Position numbers and translations under genes: made by a program. Shown piece by piece: positions 46,417 through 56,626 of a stretch of DNA of 64,000 nucleotides. How positions within the stretch are numbered: the first letter of the stretch is position 1; every line of letters starts with the position of its first letter. The stretch covers positions 28,374,635 through 28,438,634 of the forward strand of contig OX637405.1 in NCBI GenBank assembly GCA_951799425.1, in the 5' to 3' direction. Source of the DNA: Ilex aquifolium (lineage: Eukaryota; Streptophyta; Magnoliopsida; Aquifoliales; Aquifoliaceae). Below the pieces are notes generated by a model. The model had not been told where the DNA came from. It made no database searches and saw only the letters and a program-made list of their open reading frames with translations.

Positions 46417-47507
46417 AAAACTCTAATTAGTCTTCTCTCCAAAATCCTTAACCTCTATCTATTCTCATTGCCGATTGTCTTCGTCAACGACAGGTAAGTC
46501 TGCTTCAGTCGTCAACTTTCCTTGTCTTCTTCTTCTTCTTCTTTTTCTTTTTTTATTCCCTTGTCAATTTCATTCCTATTAAACACACATATACACCCAC
46601 ACACAATTACACACGCAGACACATGAATTGCATACACACACACACATATTTTTAATGAATTTTAATTTATTTTATTTTTTAATTCGATTATTTATTTTTT
46701 TATTCAATTTGTTAGTGTTTATTTATTGTTATTCGATTATTTATTAGTTATTAATTTTTTTATCAGATGTTATTATTCACTTATTGTATTATTCAATTTA
46801 TTATTGTTCACTTATTGATTATTTATTAGTTATTATTTTTTTTTTGATCAGATGTTATTATTCACTTACTATGCATATTTTATAAATATTTTCAAATTAA
46901 AGAGTTGAAGGGTAAAATTGAAAATTAATTTATTTTTAAACGTCAGTTCTGTGTAGTTATTAAACAGTTTAGTTTAATTCAGTAGTTAAATTTCAGTGGG
47001 TATCAAACAATCCACAAATTCAACTTTCAAACTTCAGCTTTCAGCTTTATTAGACACCACTTAAGTGTATCCCCTAATTAAGAAATCAAGGGTTATCTAA
47101 TTAACTAACAAATATAAACTAGAAATGTCCCGGCGACTTTTGGGTAGTCCAATTCCAGTCGAGTCTTCAATATGCTGCTTATAAATAGTGAATTTGTTCT
47201 TATGACAAGTGTTCTTCCGTCTAAACGATACATTGTAAATTCAAATTCCAGAATTAGTCTCTCTAAAACGAAAGTAAGCCTGTTCAAGTAATTTTCCAAT
47301 ACCCACAACCCTAAACGAGATCATACCTTTATCTGTTGGCTGTGCTTTATAAACAACCACCTAAATCAACTCTACTCATCTTGGTTTCTACAATGAGGCG
47401 AGATCAAACCACATCAAAACCAATTTGCAATCTGTCCAAATACATTGTTTAATTACTGAAGCAATGACTCCGCAGCATGTGCAAAGATACAAACAAACCT
47501 GCACCTT
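46417..47507 (-). repeat. Long inverted repeat, right arm (1.09 kb)
   Basis: Reverse complement of 44591-45683, running to AAACCTGCACCTT. A short extra tandem copy of its last part (GCAGCATGTGCAAAGTTACA) follows at about 47510-47535. The arms differ by scattered substitutions and a shortened (CA)n at about 46630. Confidence 0.88.
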
Positions 47508-47569
47508 TGCAGCATGTGCAAAGTTACAAACAAACGTGCACTGGGTACGCCTTTGTAGTTGTTATTGGC

Positions 47570-47803
47570 CTCATGACCCACCCCTAAGCAACCAAATAAA
47601 TTTGTAATATATGTATATATATATATAACAAATAAAATAATTAAGAAAAACACACATTTGTTATAAATATTATTTTTGTGATTTTTTATGATTAAAAAAT
47701 TTTCCCTGCTAAAGAGGGAGGACCAGGGTGGACGAATATTTTTGAAATAGGTACGGGGTGGAAAATACTCTCCCGCCCCCGCCCAGTTCTCTGCCATCCC
47801 TAG
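47570..47803. mobile_element. Right end of an hAT-type MITE related to 32126-32633
   Basis: GGTGGACGAATATTTTTGAAAT, GGTACGGGGTGGA and TCTGCCATCCCTA parallel the right part of the element at 32126-32633. The left end is not recognisable, so this is probably a truncated copy lying in the 3' flank of the At3g17950-like gene. Confidence 0.5.
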
Positions 47804-47897
47804 TGAGAGAGCAGTATCCTCTCAAAACAGAGCAATTAGAAAGTTGATTCAAGGACATGAAACCAAATTCCCACAGGAGCAGACCTTACAAATAGAT

Positions 47898-49679
47898 TCA
47901 ACAATGGGAAATGATCATTGAGTGAGCAAGTTGTCCACAGAAACATGAGAAAAGAAGTGGAGCTCCATACTCCTGACCATGCTCAAGTAAGCCACTGTTT
48001 GATCTTCTTTCACCATCCGAACAAAACCAAGTAATTGACTGAGGAGAAGCAATCTGGCCACTGATGAGCGGCGAGCTAGACTCTGAAATAGGGACCAGAT
48101 CCGAGAAATCATCTGGTACATGAGTGTTCCGACTTTGATTTCTCCTGAAATTGGTGGCAGCTCTCCTCTCGGCCTCAAGAAAGTGACCGAGAGATGGAGT
48201 GCTGCTCATGCTCACAGCATCAGTGCGGAGCTTTGAGCATAGTGAGAATAACCAAGTATTGGATTTGCTACTCTTCTTGTTTCTAAAGGTTTCAGCTGTT
48301 CTTCTCCTTATTGATCTTTGTGATAATTCAAGAATGCTAGAAATGCCTATAAGGCTTCCGAGAGTAATGCTCTTGTCATGGAAGAAAGAACCAGTGGACT
48401 GAAACAGATGGAGGGCATGAGAGAAAAAGCAAATGTATCTATCAACAATTAGCATCAATATAACAGTGACTAGCCTAGTTCACCCCTGATCTAAGTTGCA
48501 TTATGTGAAGTGATTAACATAATAAGTATGTATGTTCAAGTTCAATGCATACTTGTATGTCGTTTTTCTAAACCTACATCGTAGAATATGTCGCTCTGCC
48601 CGCACACTTTTAAAACGCGTTGTAATAATAAGTAATTAAAAAGATTGGATTTATACATCAATGACTGATGTCTACCCAGATTGTTGCTCATTCATTACAA
48701 AATCTGCAATATTTCAATTTACCATCTGCCTAAGATGATGAACACCAAATGTCTCAGTAGCCTTATTTTTTCATGGAAAAGCAATGTCATTTTTAACAAG
48801 GTCTCATGGGTAGTGATTAGTGAATGGAACTGGACAATCAAGGCTCAAACACCATCATTCAAAACCATGTGAAAAGAGTTTAGTGCTTTAAACTTTCAAC
48901 TTTTAATAAGTACGACCCAGTCTGGCTTAAAAAAGGCCCAAAAAAAAAAAAACCAACATGAAAAACTGCAAGAACGGAGAATAGATGCCAACTTTTACAG
49001 AGAAATGGTTACTGTTAGCTCGATTTTTAATGCCATCACCAATAGGCAAATCAGGAAAAGAAAGGACTTTACTGATAATTTGTACTTAGAAACCAGGAAA
49101 AATCAATGGGTCTTGTCCTGATAATTCAGCATGTTCATCGAAAAAAAAAGTTTGGCATCCCCCTGGGGGTGGGGTGTCCTAAATTGCAAATGTTCACCCT
49201 CATAAGAATGGCTATTAATCATGGATCAAAATTTCGTTTCAAAATGATCGAAACAAAGAAAACGTTTTGTTTTAATGCAAATCAAAATGAATTAGTGATT
49301 ATCAAAATTTTTATATTTCGAGATATTTTGAGCAACATTTTGAATGTTTTAGATGCTTTTATCAATTCATCCACACATAAAAAAGATGGATATAGACATA
49401 GATACAATCTGACCTCTGTATCAAGATCGGAGGAAGAAAAATCAGTGGAGAAGCTGGGAGAACCAGTGAGCAAAGTGTTGAAGGAAACTGACCCATTACG
49501 ATCACGATGTCTTAACAACCCAACTCTCACGTTCAGTGGTTGCAGCCCAAGAGGCCATCCATCTTCCTGTCAAATCAACACATGCAATCAATAAAGCTCA
49601 TAATACCCACACGAATTATATGAAGCAACTACAAGATAATACCATTGAGAGAGAGACAAACATGTACCTGTTGAGCCAT
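47898..49679 (-). CDS. At3g17950-like protein of unknown function
   Basis: Three coding exons on the minus strand: 49679-49668 (MAQQ), 49566-49414 and 48398-47898, giving 221 aa with GT-AG introns in frame. The ATG is the first after an in-frame stop, 42 bases upstream. Exon 2 gives EDGWPLGLQPLNVRVGLLRH, then SFNTLLTGSPSFSTDFSSSD and LDTE. Exon 3 begins STGSFFHDKSITLGSLIGIS, then SILELSQRSIRRRTAE, WLFSLCSKLRTDA, PSLGHFLEAERRAA. These are the hallmark blocks of a plant-specific family represented by Arabidopsis At3g17950. Its biochemical role is not known to me. There is no signal peptide, and at most one weakly hydrophobic stretch (ITLGSLIGISSIL); basic Arg-rich and Ser-rich parts dominate. 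A TATA box, GA-rich leader and duplicated upstream region are described separately. The third exon runs to a stop at 47898, close to the family C-terminus (CFCG motif present). Confidence 0.85.
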
Positions 49680-49736
49680 AGCCTTCTGTCGTGTTGGAAG
49701 TAGTTTGGCTGCACCTCTAGTTCAGTAACATAACAT

Positions 49737-49738
<2 letters not shown>

Positions 49739-49772
<34 letters not shown>
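49739..49772. repeat. (GA)n tract in the 5' leader of the At3g17950-like gene
   Basis: About 16 GA units, read as (CT)n in the transcript, between TATA box and ATG. CT-rich leaders are common in plants. The duplicated upstream copy has only a few GA units here (52777-52785). Confidence 0.75.
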
Positions 49773-49775
<3 letters not shown>

Positions 49776-49917
49776 TACCAATGCTGCTAGCCTCTGGTTT
49801 AAGAAGGAGTGTTTTCTTCTTGGTGGAAATGGACTAATAGCTGAACGAACAGTAAGATTGCAAGTTCTGCGTTCCGCTTTGGCTAGTAACTCCAACCAAT
49901 ATTGTAATTAGCAGGCG

Positions 49918-49932
49918 CTCTATTTATAGATG
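49918..49932 (-). promoter_or_regulatory. TATA box of the At3g17950-like gene
   Basis: On the minus strand CATCTATAAATAGAG lies about 240 bp before the ATG. It is a textbook plant TATA motif. In the upstream duplicate (about 53095-53105) it reads CTATAAAGAAC, partly kept. Confidence 0.65.
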
Positions 49933-51230
49933 TTATGAGAAGAGGAAATTGATCAGTATCTTAAGTGAGATTGCACTAGAGGCTAATACAAGCAGCAATG
50001 AGGGTTGGTAGCCTCAGCAAGCATTTAGAGATTTAACTCTCTTTTGTCAACTTAATTCAAATAATCCCATCTTTGGTAAGGACTAAGGGTCACTCTGTTG
50101 CTGCAATTATCAACTGTTTGATTCCTTTTGTTGCAAATTTATCTAAGGCTTGCTCTATTGATGGCAGTGTTTGGATGCGGGATATCAAGAATCCATTACT
50201 ACATTGTCTGTCATTTTTCTCACTTTATTCCTTTTTATCATGGTTTTAAATTTACTTTTTAATTTATGATTCTTTACGATGGCATAACTTCATGCTTTCC
50301 AACATAAAAATGTGTTCTTAGTTCTGCTTATTTTAGAAACGGGGAAACGTCTTAAATAGAAGACATGTTTTTATATTGGAAAACGTGGATTTTAACCCCG
50401 TTTTTATGTAAGCATTGATATATTAGCAAATAAGATAAAAAGCTACAATAAAGTTCAAAAGGGATGGTAGGATTATTGTTGAATCGGGACAGTACCATGG
50501 TCTAGTGCAGCTGTCACAACTTGCCAGCTTATTCTCAATTTTTTGCTTCTTGGGCTTCTAATATTTCAATTCTCAAAATATGTTTTTACATTGAAAAACG
50601 TAAACATCAATCACGTTTTTACACAAACAACGGAACTAGTGAATAAGATAAAAACTACAATACAGTCATAATAAACTTCAAAAGTTGCATGTAAGGTTGT
50701 TAAACAAATAGGGATAGCACCATGATCTAGTGCTACTTTCCTCACTAGTTTATGCTCGGGCTTCTCCTTCTAGGTCTTCAATTATTTCACTTCTGGAATT
50801 ATGCCGACAACAGAAATTATGCAAATGGCTTGAGACCCTTGTTGAGAGTATGAACTAATATTCATCCTACATCCTCTACAACATCAACTGGGCATCATGT
50901 GGGCTGTAAAATTTTCACTAGAAGAACTTGGGACTTCTGATGATTGAACATCATTCGATGAATCAACCCCAACTTGCTTACACAACTTTTGACTGAAATG
51001 CCAAGAACAACGACCATCCTACCAGCCTCCAAGCACATTTCTTTGCACTGGAAAACTTTGAAAATGAGTCAAGCAGACAAAGAACTTGGTTTCAGCAAGC
51101 ATCATTTTTTTCTCCTTGTGATGTACTATGCAGTATGCATACAATGAAAGTCACAACCCAAATTTATAGGCATGTGAAGTGAGTAAGGAGACTCAATAGT
51201 GACCAGCAAAATATTTTGCAATATATATAT

Positions 51231-51801
51231 ATAGTTATTGCATGTGCCTGAAGGCACATAGTAATAAAAAATAGTAAACAATAAATATATTTGTATTCAT
51301 ATCCAAAATCAAATCACAAACATAGAGAAGAGATAAAAGAATTTAAGCATCGGTTTGTAGTAGGGGTGAGAGGTGGTGGGCGATAGTGGTGGTGATAAGA
51401 GACGGTGATGGTTGTGGTGGGTGGCAATGACTGTGATGGCAGTGGTGGTGGCGACGATGGCGGCGGCGACGGTGGTGACGGCGGTGGTGGTGGCTGTGGT
51501 GGTGGCGGCGACGGTGGTGGTGGTGGCGGCGGCGATGGTGGTGGTAGAGGTAGTGGTGGGGCAGTTTCAAACACTATTTTTTTTTTTTTTAAGTATTTAT
51601 GAGAAATAATTTCTAGAAGTATTTTTAAAAAGTCACTCCAAACACACCCTTAGGGCCCTATTTTCCTATTAAATTTAGGGTGTGAATATTAGCCGTTAGA
51701 TTAATTTTAAAGTAAAATTTAAAGTGATCTCAACCGCGAATAGCAAAAGTCATTTTGTTTATCTTTTAAGATTTGAATTGTAAGCTACTTTATTATATAG
51801 A
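51231..51801 (-). mobile_element. Helitron-like element 3 in unit A
   Basis: On the minus strand it begins TCTATATAATAAAGTAGC and shares the CGGCTAATATT-ACACC block with elements 1 and 2. Its GGTGG-rich core (CCACC on the minus strand, about 51365-51560) follows. It ends with the intact hairpin GTGCCTTCAGGCAC, then ATGCAATAACTA followed by T. The last base is not a clean CTRR, so the exact 3' end is uncertain by one or two bases. Unit B lacks the element. Confidence 0.65.
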
Positions 51802-51872
51802 TATATATACAAATTTTGTAATTAGAAGCAATATTACATAATATTTCCCCATTATTGCATTCCATAAAAACA

Positions 51873-52055
51873 AGAGCAATGCTGTTGGGACCTAATTTAC
51901 TAACCTAATTTGATGATCTAATTCACTATAACCTTTGGATTGACTGTGATTTCCATCAAACATTGAAACTTGGTGTTGATCCAATGATTCCATTGAAGCC
52001 ACATCATTATGTCAATAAATTAGGTCAGATTTTTAGATACAAATAGAATTACTCT
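51873..52055. mobile_element. MITE, 183 bp, with empty site in unit B
   Basis: The ends AGAGCAATGCTGTTGGGACC and (complement) AGAGTAATTCTATTTG share an inverted AGAG-AAT-CT core. AAAAACA repeats at 51866-51872 and 52056-52062 flank it. In unit B the same place reads CTATAAAAACAATATTACAG without the insert (about 54264-54285), which defines the borders. Confidence 0.75.
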
Positions 52056-52415
52056 AAAAACAATATTACAGAAAGATTTTGGCATAATCAAAAAAATATT
52101 TCACCATTATTGCATTCTATATAATAGCAATATTATAGATTACAGATATATTGGGGAATCATTTGTCTGTATTTTGGCAATATGTTTTAAGTTTCCACAA
52201 AATCTAGGTGTAATCACACATATCTCACCATTATGACATTCTATAATAGTGCTATTACATAAATATTTTGGCATAACTATCTTTATTTTTTTGCACTATG
52301 TTTGAGTTTCCACAAAATCTAGCTGCCAATAAATTATCTACTATAAATATCTTTTTATTTATGTTTTTTGGGTATTACGGTTATGGGGTGTCTGAGCCAA
52401 CTTACGCACACCTCG

Positions 52416-54620
52416 ACACATACAATCAATAAAGCTCATACTCATACAAATTATACGAAGCAACTACAAAGTACAAGATAATACCATTTATCAATGAGAG
52501 AGAGAGAGAGAGGTGTGGGAGAGGGAGGGAGAGAAAGAGAAAGAGAGAGGGAGAGACAAACATGTACCAGTTGAGACATAGCCTTCTGTCCCCATGTACT
52601 CGGGTGACTGTTAAATTGATTTATTTCCACGAGTCCGGTGAGGCCACTTCAGGTGAGCATTTACTGTCATTTCCACCGTTACACTCTCCTTTTCCTAAAC
52701 AGCAGAAGAAACCCAAGATGAAAAAACTGTGCTGGAAGTGCTTTGGCTTCACCTGTAGTTCAGTAACTTAACATCAGAGAGAGAAATATTTCCAATGCTG
52801 CTAGCCTCTGGATTAAGAAGCAGTGTTTTCATCTGGGTGGAAATGGACTTTCTTTTACATGACAGAAAGAAACCCCAACGAAACGATTGGGTTAACAGCA
52901 TTGTTAATTCATGCCCATAGCCCAGCGCGGTATCACCGGACAAGGCCAGCTAAAGTTAATACCTGCCCAGGTAGTCCAATTGTGTGGTTTGGCCTCGGAA
53001 CGAACAGTAAACTTGCAAGTTCTGCGTTCCACTTTGGTTAGTAACTCAAACCAATACTTGTAATTAGTGGATGCTCATCATAAAGAAAGTTCTTTATAGA
53101 TGTCATTAGAAGAGGAAATTGAGTTTCTTAAGTGAGATTGTACTAGAGGCTAATTACAAGCAGCAATGAGGGTTGGTACTTGGTAGCCTCAGCAAGCATT
53201 AACGGTTTTGATTCAATTATCAACGGTTTTGATTCCTCCTTGCTCTATTGATGCAGTGTTTGGATGAGGGCTATCAAGAATCTGTCATTTTTCTCAATGT
53301 ATTCCTTTTTATCATGGCTTTAAATTTACTTATTAATTTACCATTCTTTACGATGGATTAAATTCATACTTTCCAATATAAAAAGGTGTACTAAGTTGTG
53401 CTTATTTTGGAAACGTGGAAAACGTGAATTTTAACCCCATTTTTATATAAGCATCGACAAATTAGAAAAATAAGATAAAAAGCTACAATAAAGTTCAAAA
53501 GGTATATTAGGATTATTGTTGAATCGGTAGAGTACCATGGTATTGTGCAGCTGTCACAACTTGCCAATTTATTCTCAAATTTCTGCTTCTTGGGCTTCTA
53601 ATATTTCAATTCTCAAAATATGTTTTTACATTGAGAAATGTACACATCAATTCCGTTTTTACGCAAACAACGGAGCTAGTGAATAAGATAACACTTACAG
53701 TACAATCGTAATAAACTTGAAAAGTTGCGTGTAAAATTGTTAAAGAAAATAGGGATAGCACCATGATCTAGTGCTACTGTCCTCATTTGCCAGTTTATGC
53801 TCGGGCTTCTCCTCCTGGGGCTTCAATTATTTTACTTTTGAAATTAAGCCAACAATATAAATTATGCAATAGCTCGAGACCCCTCTTGAGATGATGAACT
53901 AATTTTCATCGTACATCCTCTCTAGCATCAACTGGGCATCACGTGGGGGGTAAAGTTTCCACCAGAAGAACTTAAAACTTCTGATGATTGAACATTATTA
54001 GATCAATCCCACCTTGCACACACAACTTTCGACTGAAATGCCAAGAACAACGATCATCCTATCAACCTCCTAGTACAACTCTTTGCACTTGAAAACTTTG
54101 AAAATGAGTCAAACAGACAAAGAACTTGGTTTCAGCAAGCACCATCTTTTTCTCCTTGGTGCTGTACAATGCACAAAATGAATGTCACAAACCCAAATTT
54201 ATAGGCATGTGAAGTGAGTAAAATAACTCAATAGTAAATATCACATAATATTTCCCCATTATTGCATTCTATAAAAACAATATTACAGATAGATTTTGGC
54301 ATAATCACAAAATATTTCACCATTATTGCATTCAATATAATAGCAATATTACAGATTACAGATATATTGAGGAATCATTTGTCTTTATTTTGGCAATATG
54401 TTTTAAGTTTCCACAAAATCTAGATGTAATCACACAATATCTCACCATTATGACATTCTATAATAGGGATATTACAGAAATATTTCGGCATTATTTTCTT
54501 TATTTTTTTGCACTATGTTTTAGTTTCCACAAGATTTAGCTGTCAATAAATTTTCTACTATAAATGTCTTTTTTTTTTTTTGCAGTCAGGAGTCTAAGTC
54601 AACTTACGTGCATCTCAACT
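52416..54620. repeat. Tandem duplication, unit B, with a copy of exon 1
   Basis: Homologous to unit A and directly upstream of it in gene sense. At 52579-52568 (minus) it keeps an exon 1-like ATGTCTCAACTG followed by GTACATG, that is MSQL and an intact splice donor. A GA-rich tract lies at 52495-52557. Relative to A it has about 130 extra bases at about 52590-52735 and at about 52858-52985. No copy of exons 2 or 3 is present. Confidence 0.8.
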
Positions 54621-54750
54621 AATTCTCTTTCAAATCCGGTCAATGAGTCACGCCGGAACTAGGGTACTCATATGCTTTAAGTTTCCACAAAATCTACTTA
54701 TAATCACACAATATCTCACCATTATCACATTCTATAATAGTGATATTCAT
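54621..54750. repeat. Partial third copy of a unit A/B segment
   Basis: CTTTAAGTTTCCACAAAATC...ATCACACAATATCTCACCATTATCACATTC at 54674-54740 repeats the segment at about 54395-54470 (unit B) and 52185-52255 (unit A). Confidence 0.65.
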
Positions 54751-55860
54751 AGCTTTAAAACCTGGCATCAGACATCAACTCGGAAAAAAGACCATGTCAA
54801 TAAGTCATTGGTTAGATCGGTCATATAATAAAAAAAATAAAAACTATTTAAACAGGCTAAAAAATCATAATAATTATGAAAATAGCTCGCTTAATGTATA
54901 ATAGATCAAACAAAAACCCAAAAAATCATTAAACATGTATCCAATGCATTAACTCTAAAGTGTAGGCAATTGCCATTTAATGCAATTCTTCTGTGAGGAA
55001 GGAGGCTGTGAGTCTGACGTGCGTGGTTTGAAGTTCATACAAATACAAATAACAGAGAGAGAATGGACTAAAAAAAGAAACAAATCAAAATCAACGTTAA
55101 CATATAACATACCAAACAAACCAAAATTTATAACATTAACATATAAACAAACCAAAATTTATACAAATACAATTCAACTAATCTGGAATGGACCAAAAAA
55201 AACTACATATAACATAATAGCATACAGAGAGAGAAAGAGAGAGAGAGAGAGAGAAACGTAATACCTGATGTGCCTCAGATTATCGACTGAAGAAAGAACG
55301 AGATGAAGATCTGTTGTGTGAGTCGAAGATCTGTTGTGTGAATCGAACATCTGTTGTGTGAGTCGAAGATCTGAGTCGAAGATCTGTTGTGTGAATCAAT
55401 CGAATATCTGTTGTGTGAGTCGAAGATCTGAGGATCTGAGTACTTCGATCGATTAAGTGATGTGCTGAGTAGCGAATGCACAGAGAGAGAGAGAGAGATG
55501 ACTGACCAGTCGTTGCCTCGTCTGCGTCGGAGGGGAGGACGCACGAACGAGAGGAGAAGCAGAGGGCAAATAACGAAGATCAAATTTGGGCAAAAATGCC
55601 CTAGAAGCTGCCTTTTATAGCATTCTATTTAAATCATCCGATTCAACGAATTTGTTACAAAATCGGTCGATTGATTGGATTTTATCCGATTCTTTTGCTT
55701 GAACGATTTAATAACTAAATCGACCTGATTCAGACTCCGGTTTACTGAGTTAATCCATCGGACTGAGCTAATTTTTAATACAATGGAGCTAATTTTTGTT
55801 CTTTTTCCTTTTGACTATGTATATAACTTAGGTGTTTTACAGCGTCTAAATGAAACTTTT
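54751..55860. other. Probable decayed transposon remnant with a minisatellite
   Basis: The edges (AGCTTTAAAACCTGG near 54755, and ACTCCGGTTTACTGAGTTAA near 55735) look loosely inverted, as in AAAACCGG-type plant elements. It holds (GA)n tracts at 55225-55255 and 55478-55498 and the minisatellite below. No coding function is supported. Confidence 0.3.
55305..55440. repeat. 20-bp minisatellite, about six units
   Basis: The unit is GAAGATCTGTTGTGTGAGTC, with variants (GAACATC, GAATATC, and shortened GAAGATCTGAGTC). On the minus strand it gives repeated DSHNRS-like residues inside a 102-codon open frame, which I do not consider a gene. Confidence 0.8.
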
Positions 55861-56056
55861 AAAATATTTTTGGGATGTAATATTTAGTATGGTAATGAGT
55901 TGGTGTGCTCGCACTCGTGCGACTTTTTATTTAAAGTGGATTATATTATATATGTTGTCAAGGTTGGTTTATAAATATTATTAACAGGTTTTCGAGACAA
56001 AGTATGCTATGTCTAAATTATATTTTCAGTTCTAATCCCCAGATCGGGGTGTTACA
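55861..56056 (+). repeat. Right end of a gypsy-type LTR
   Basis: The stretch ends TCCCCAGATCGGGGTGTTACA-like, the common terminus of plant gypsy LTRs (complement TGTAACACCCC). The left part is lost and no gag/pol follows, so it is an LTR fragment. Confidence 0.4.
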
Positions 56057-56575
56057 ATTCAAGTATCATACAATCTGGTAAAAGGTGCTTATCAGAAGAT
56101 GTCGTATGCGATGTGTGCGATGATCCCATTGTTGCATGAGATGGTGGAGGTGTACAAATGCTAACATCTACAATTGTAGGAGAAGGTGTCACTGCAATGG
56201 CAAATGGCACAACTGTTGAGGGGATTGGTGTTGATGTAGTATCTACTATAGGTGGTGGTAAAAATGTCGAAAGACCTGGTATATGTACAAGTGTCAGTAG
56301 CTTCGTCGTGGTGGTATAGGTGACAGAGGTGGCTGTTGATATACTGTTATAGTCGGCGGTGGCTAAAATGTATAAGAAATATGAACATCTATAGTTGGTG
56401 GTGGTAGTGCTGGTGATGGAGGTGGTTGCTGATGTACTGCAGTAGTCGGCGGTGGAGAAGATGTAGAAGGAATACGAACATCTGCAATAGGTGGTATGCG
56501 AAGATGTAAATGCAACATAACGTACTGAGATTGGAAATTCCACAAGTCGTCGTTGCTCAAAGATTGTTGTCTAAC
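56057..56575 (-). other. Unrecognised open frame with about 105-bp repeats
   Basis: The minus-strand reading MSNDDLWNFQSQYVMLHLHL, then RIPPIADVRIPSTSSPPP, followed by Ser/Thr/Pro-rich text that repeats at the DNA level (56288-56360 against 56393-56465). It may be the tail of a transposon-linked protein. I do not recognise it. Frames shift between the repeats, so a working gene is unlikely. Confidence 0.3.
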
Positions 56576-56610
56576 ACCAGGAGCTCATATGTATTATACT
56601 AGTAATAACT

Positions 56611-56626
56611 CGTGCCTAAAGGCACG
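56611..56626 (-). terminator. Helitron 3' terminal hairpin (element 4)
   Basis: CGTGCC-TTTA-GGCACG on the minus strand, eight bases before CTAG. Such hairpins act as the rolling-circle end signal in Helitrons; this is not a transcription terminator claim. Decayed relatives occur at about 56727 and 57262. Confidence 0.75.

Larger units (their letters stand above)
49570..52415. repeat. Tandem duplication, unit A (promoter and exon 1 side)
   Basis: This unit starts ATGCAATCAATAAAGCTCAT in intron 1 and runs leftward in gene sense through exon 1, leader, TATA box and about 2.5 kb upstream. Unit B (52416 to about 54620) repeats it in the same order and orientation: GCAACTACA...AAGATAATACCATT, ATAGCCTTCTGTC, ACCAATGCTGCTAGCCTCTG-like, GTTCTGCGTTCC, GTACCATGGT...GTGCAGCTGTCACAACTTGCC and TTTAAGTTTCCACAAAATCT. 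Unit A also contains two insertions absent from B. Each unit has an older internal repeat (50270-50540 against 50570-50790). Confidence 0.85.

Noticed and set aside
51314..51609. Gly/Val-rich (plus) and Pro/His-rich (minus) open frames
   Set aside because: The same simple-sequence effect from the GGT/CCA tract of Helitron-like element 3.
55275..55583. 102-codon minus-strand open frame
   Set aside because: Composed largely of the 20-bp minisatellite and a CT-rich run; no gene features.
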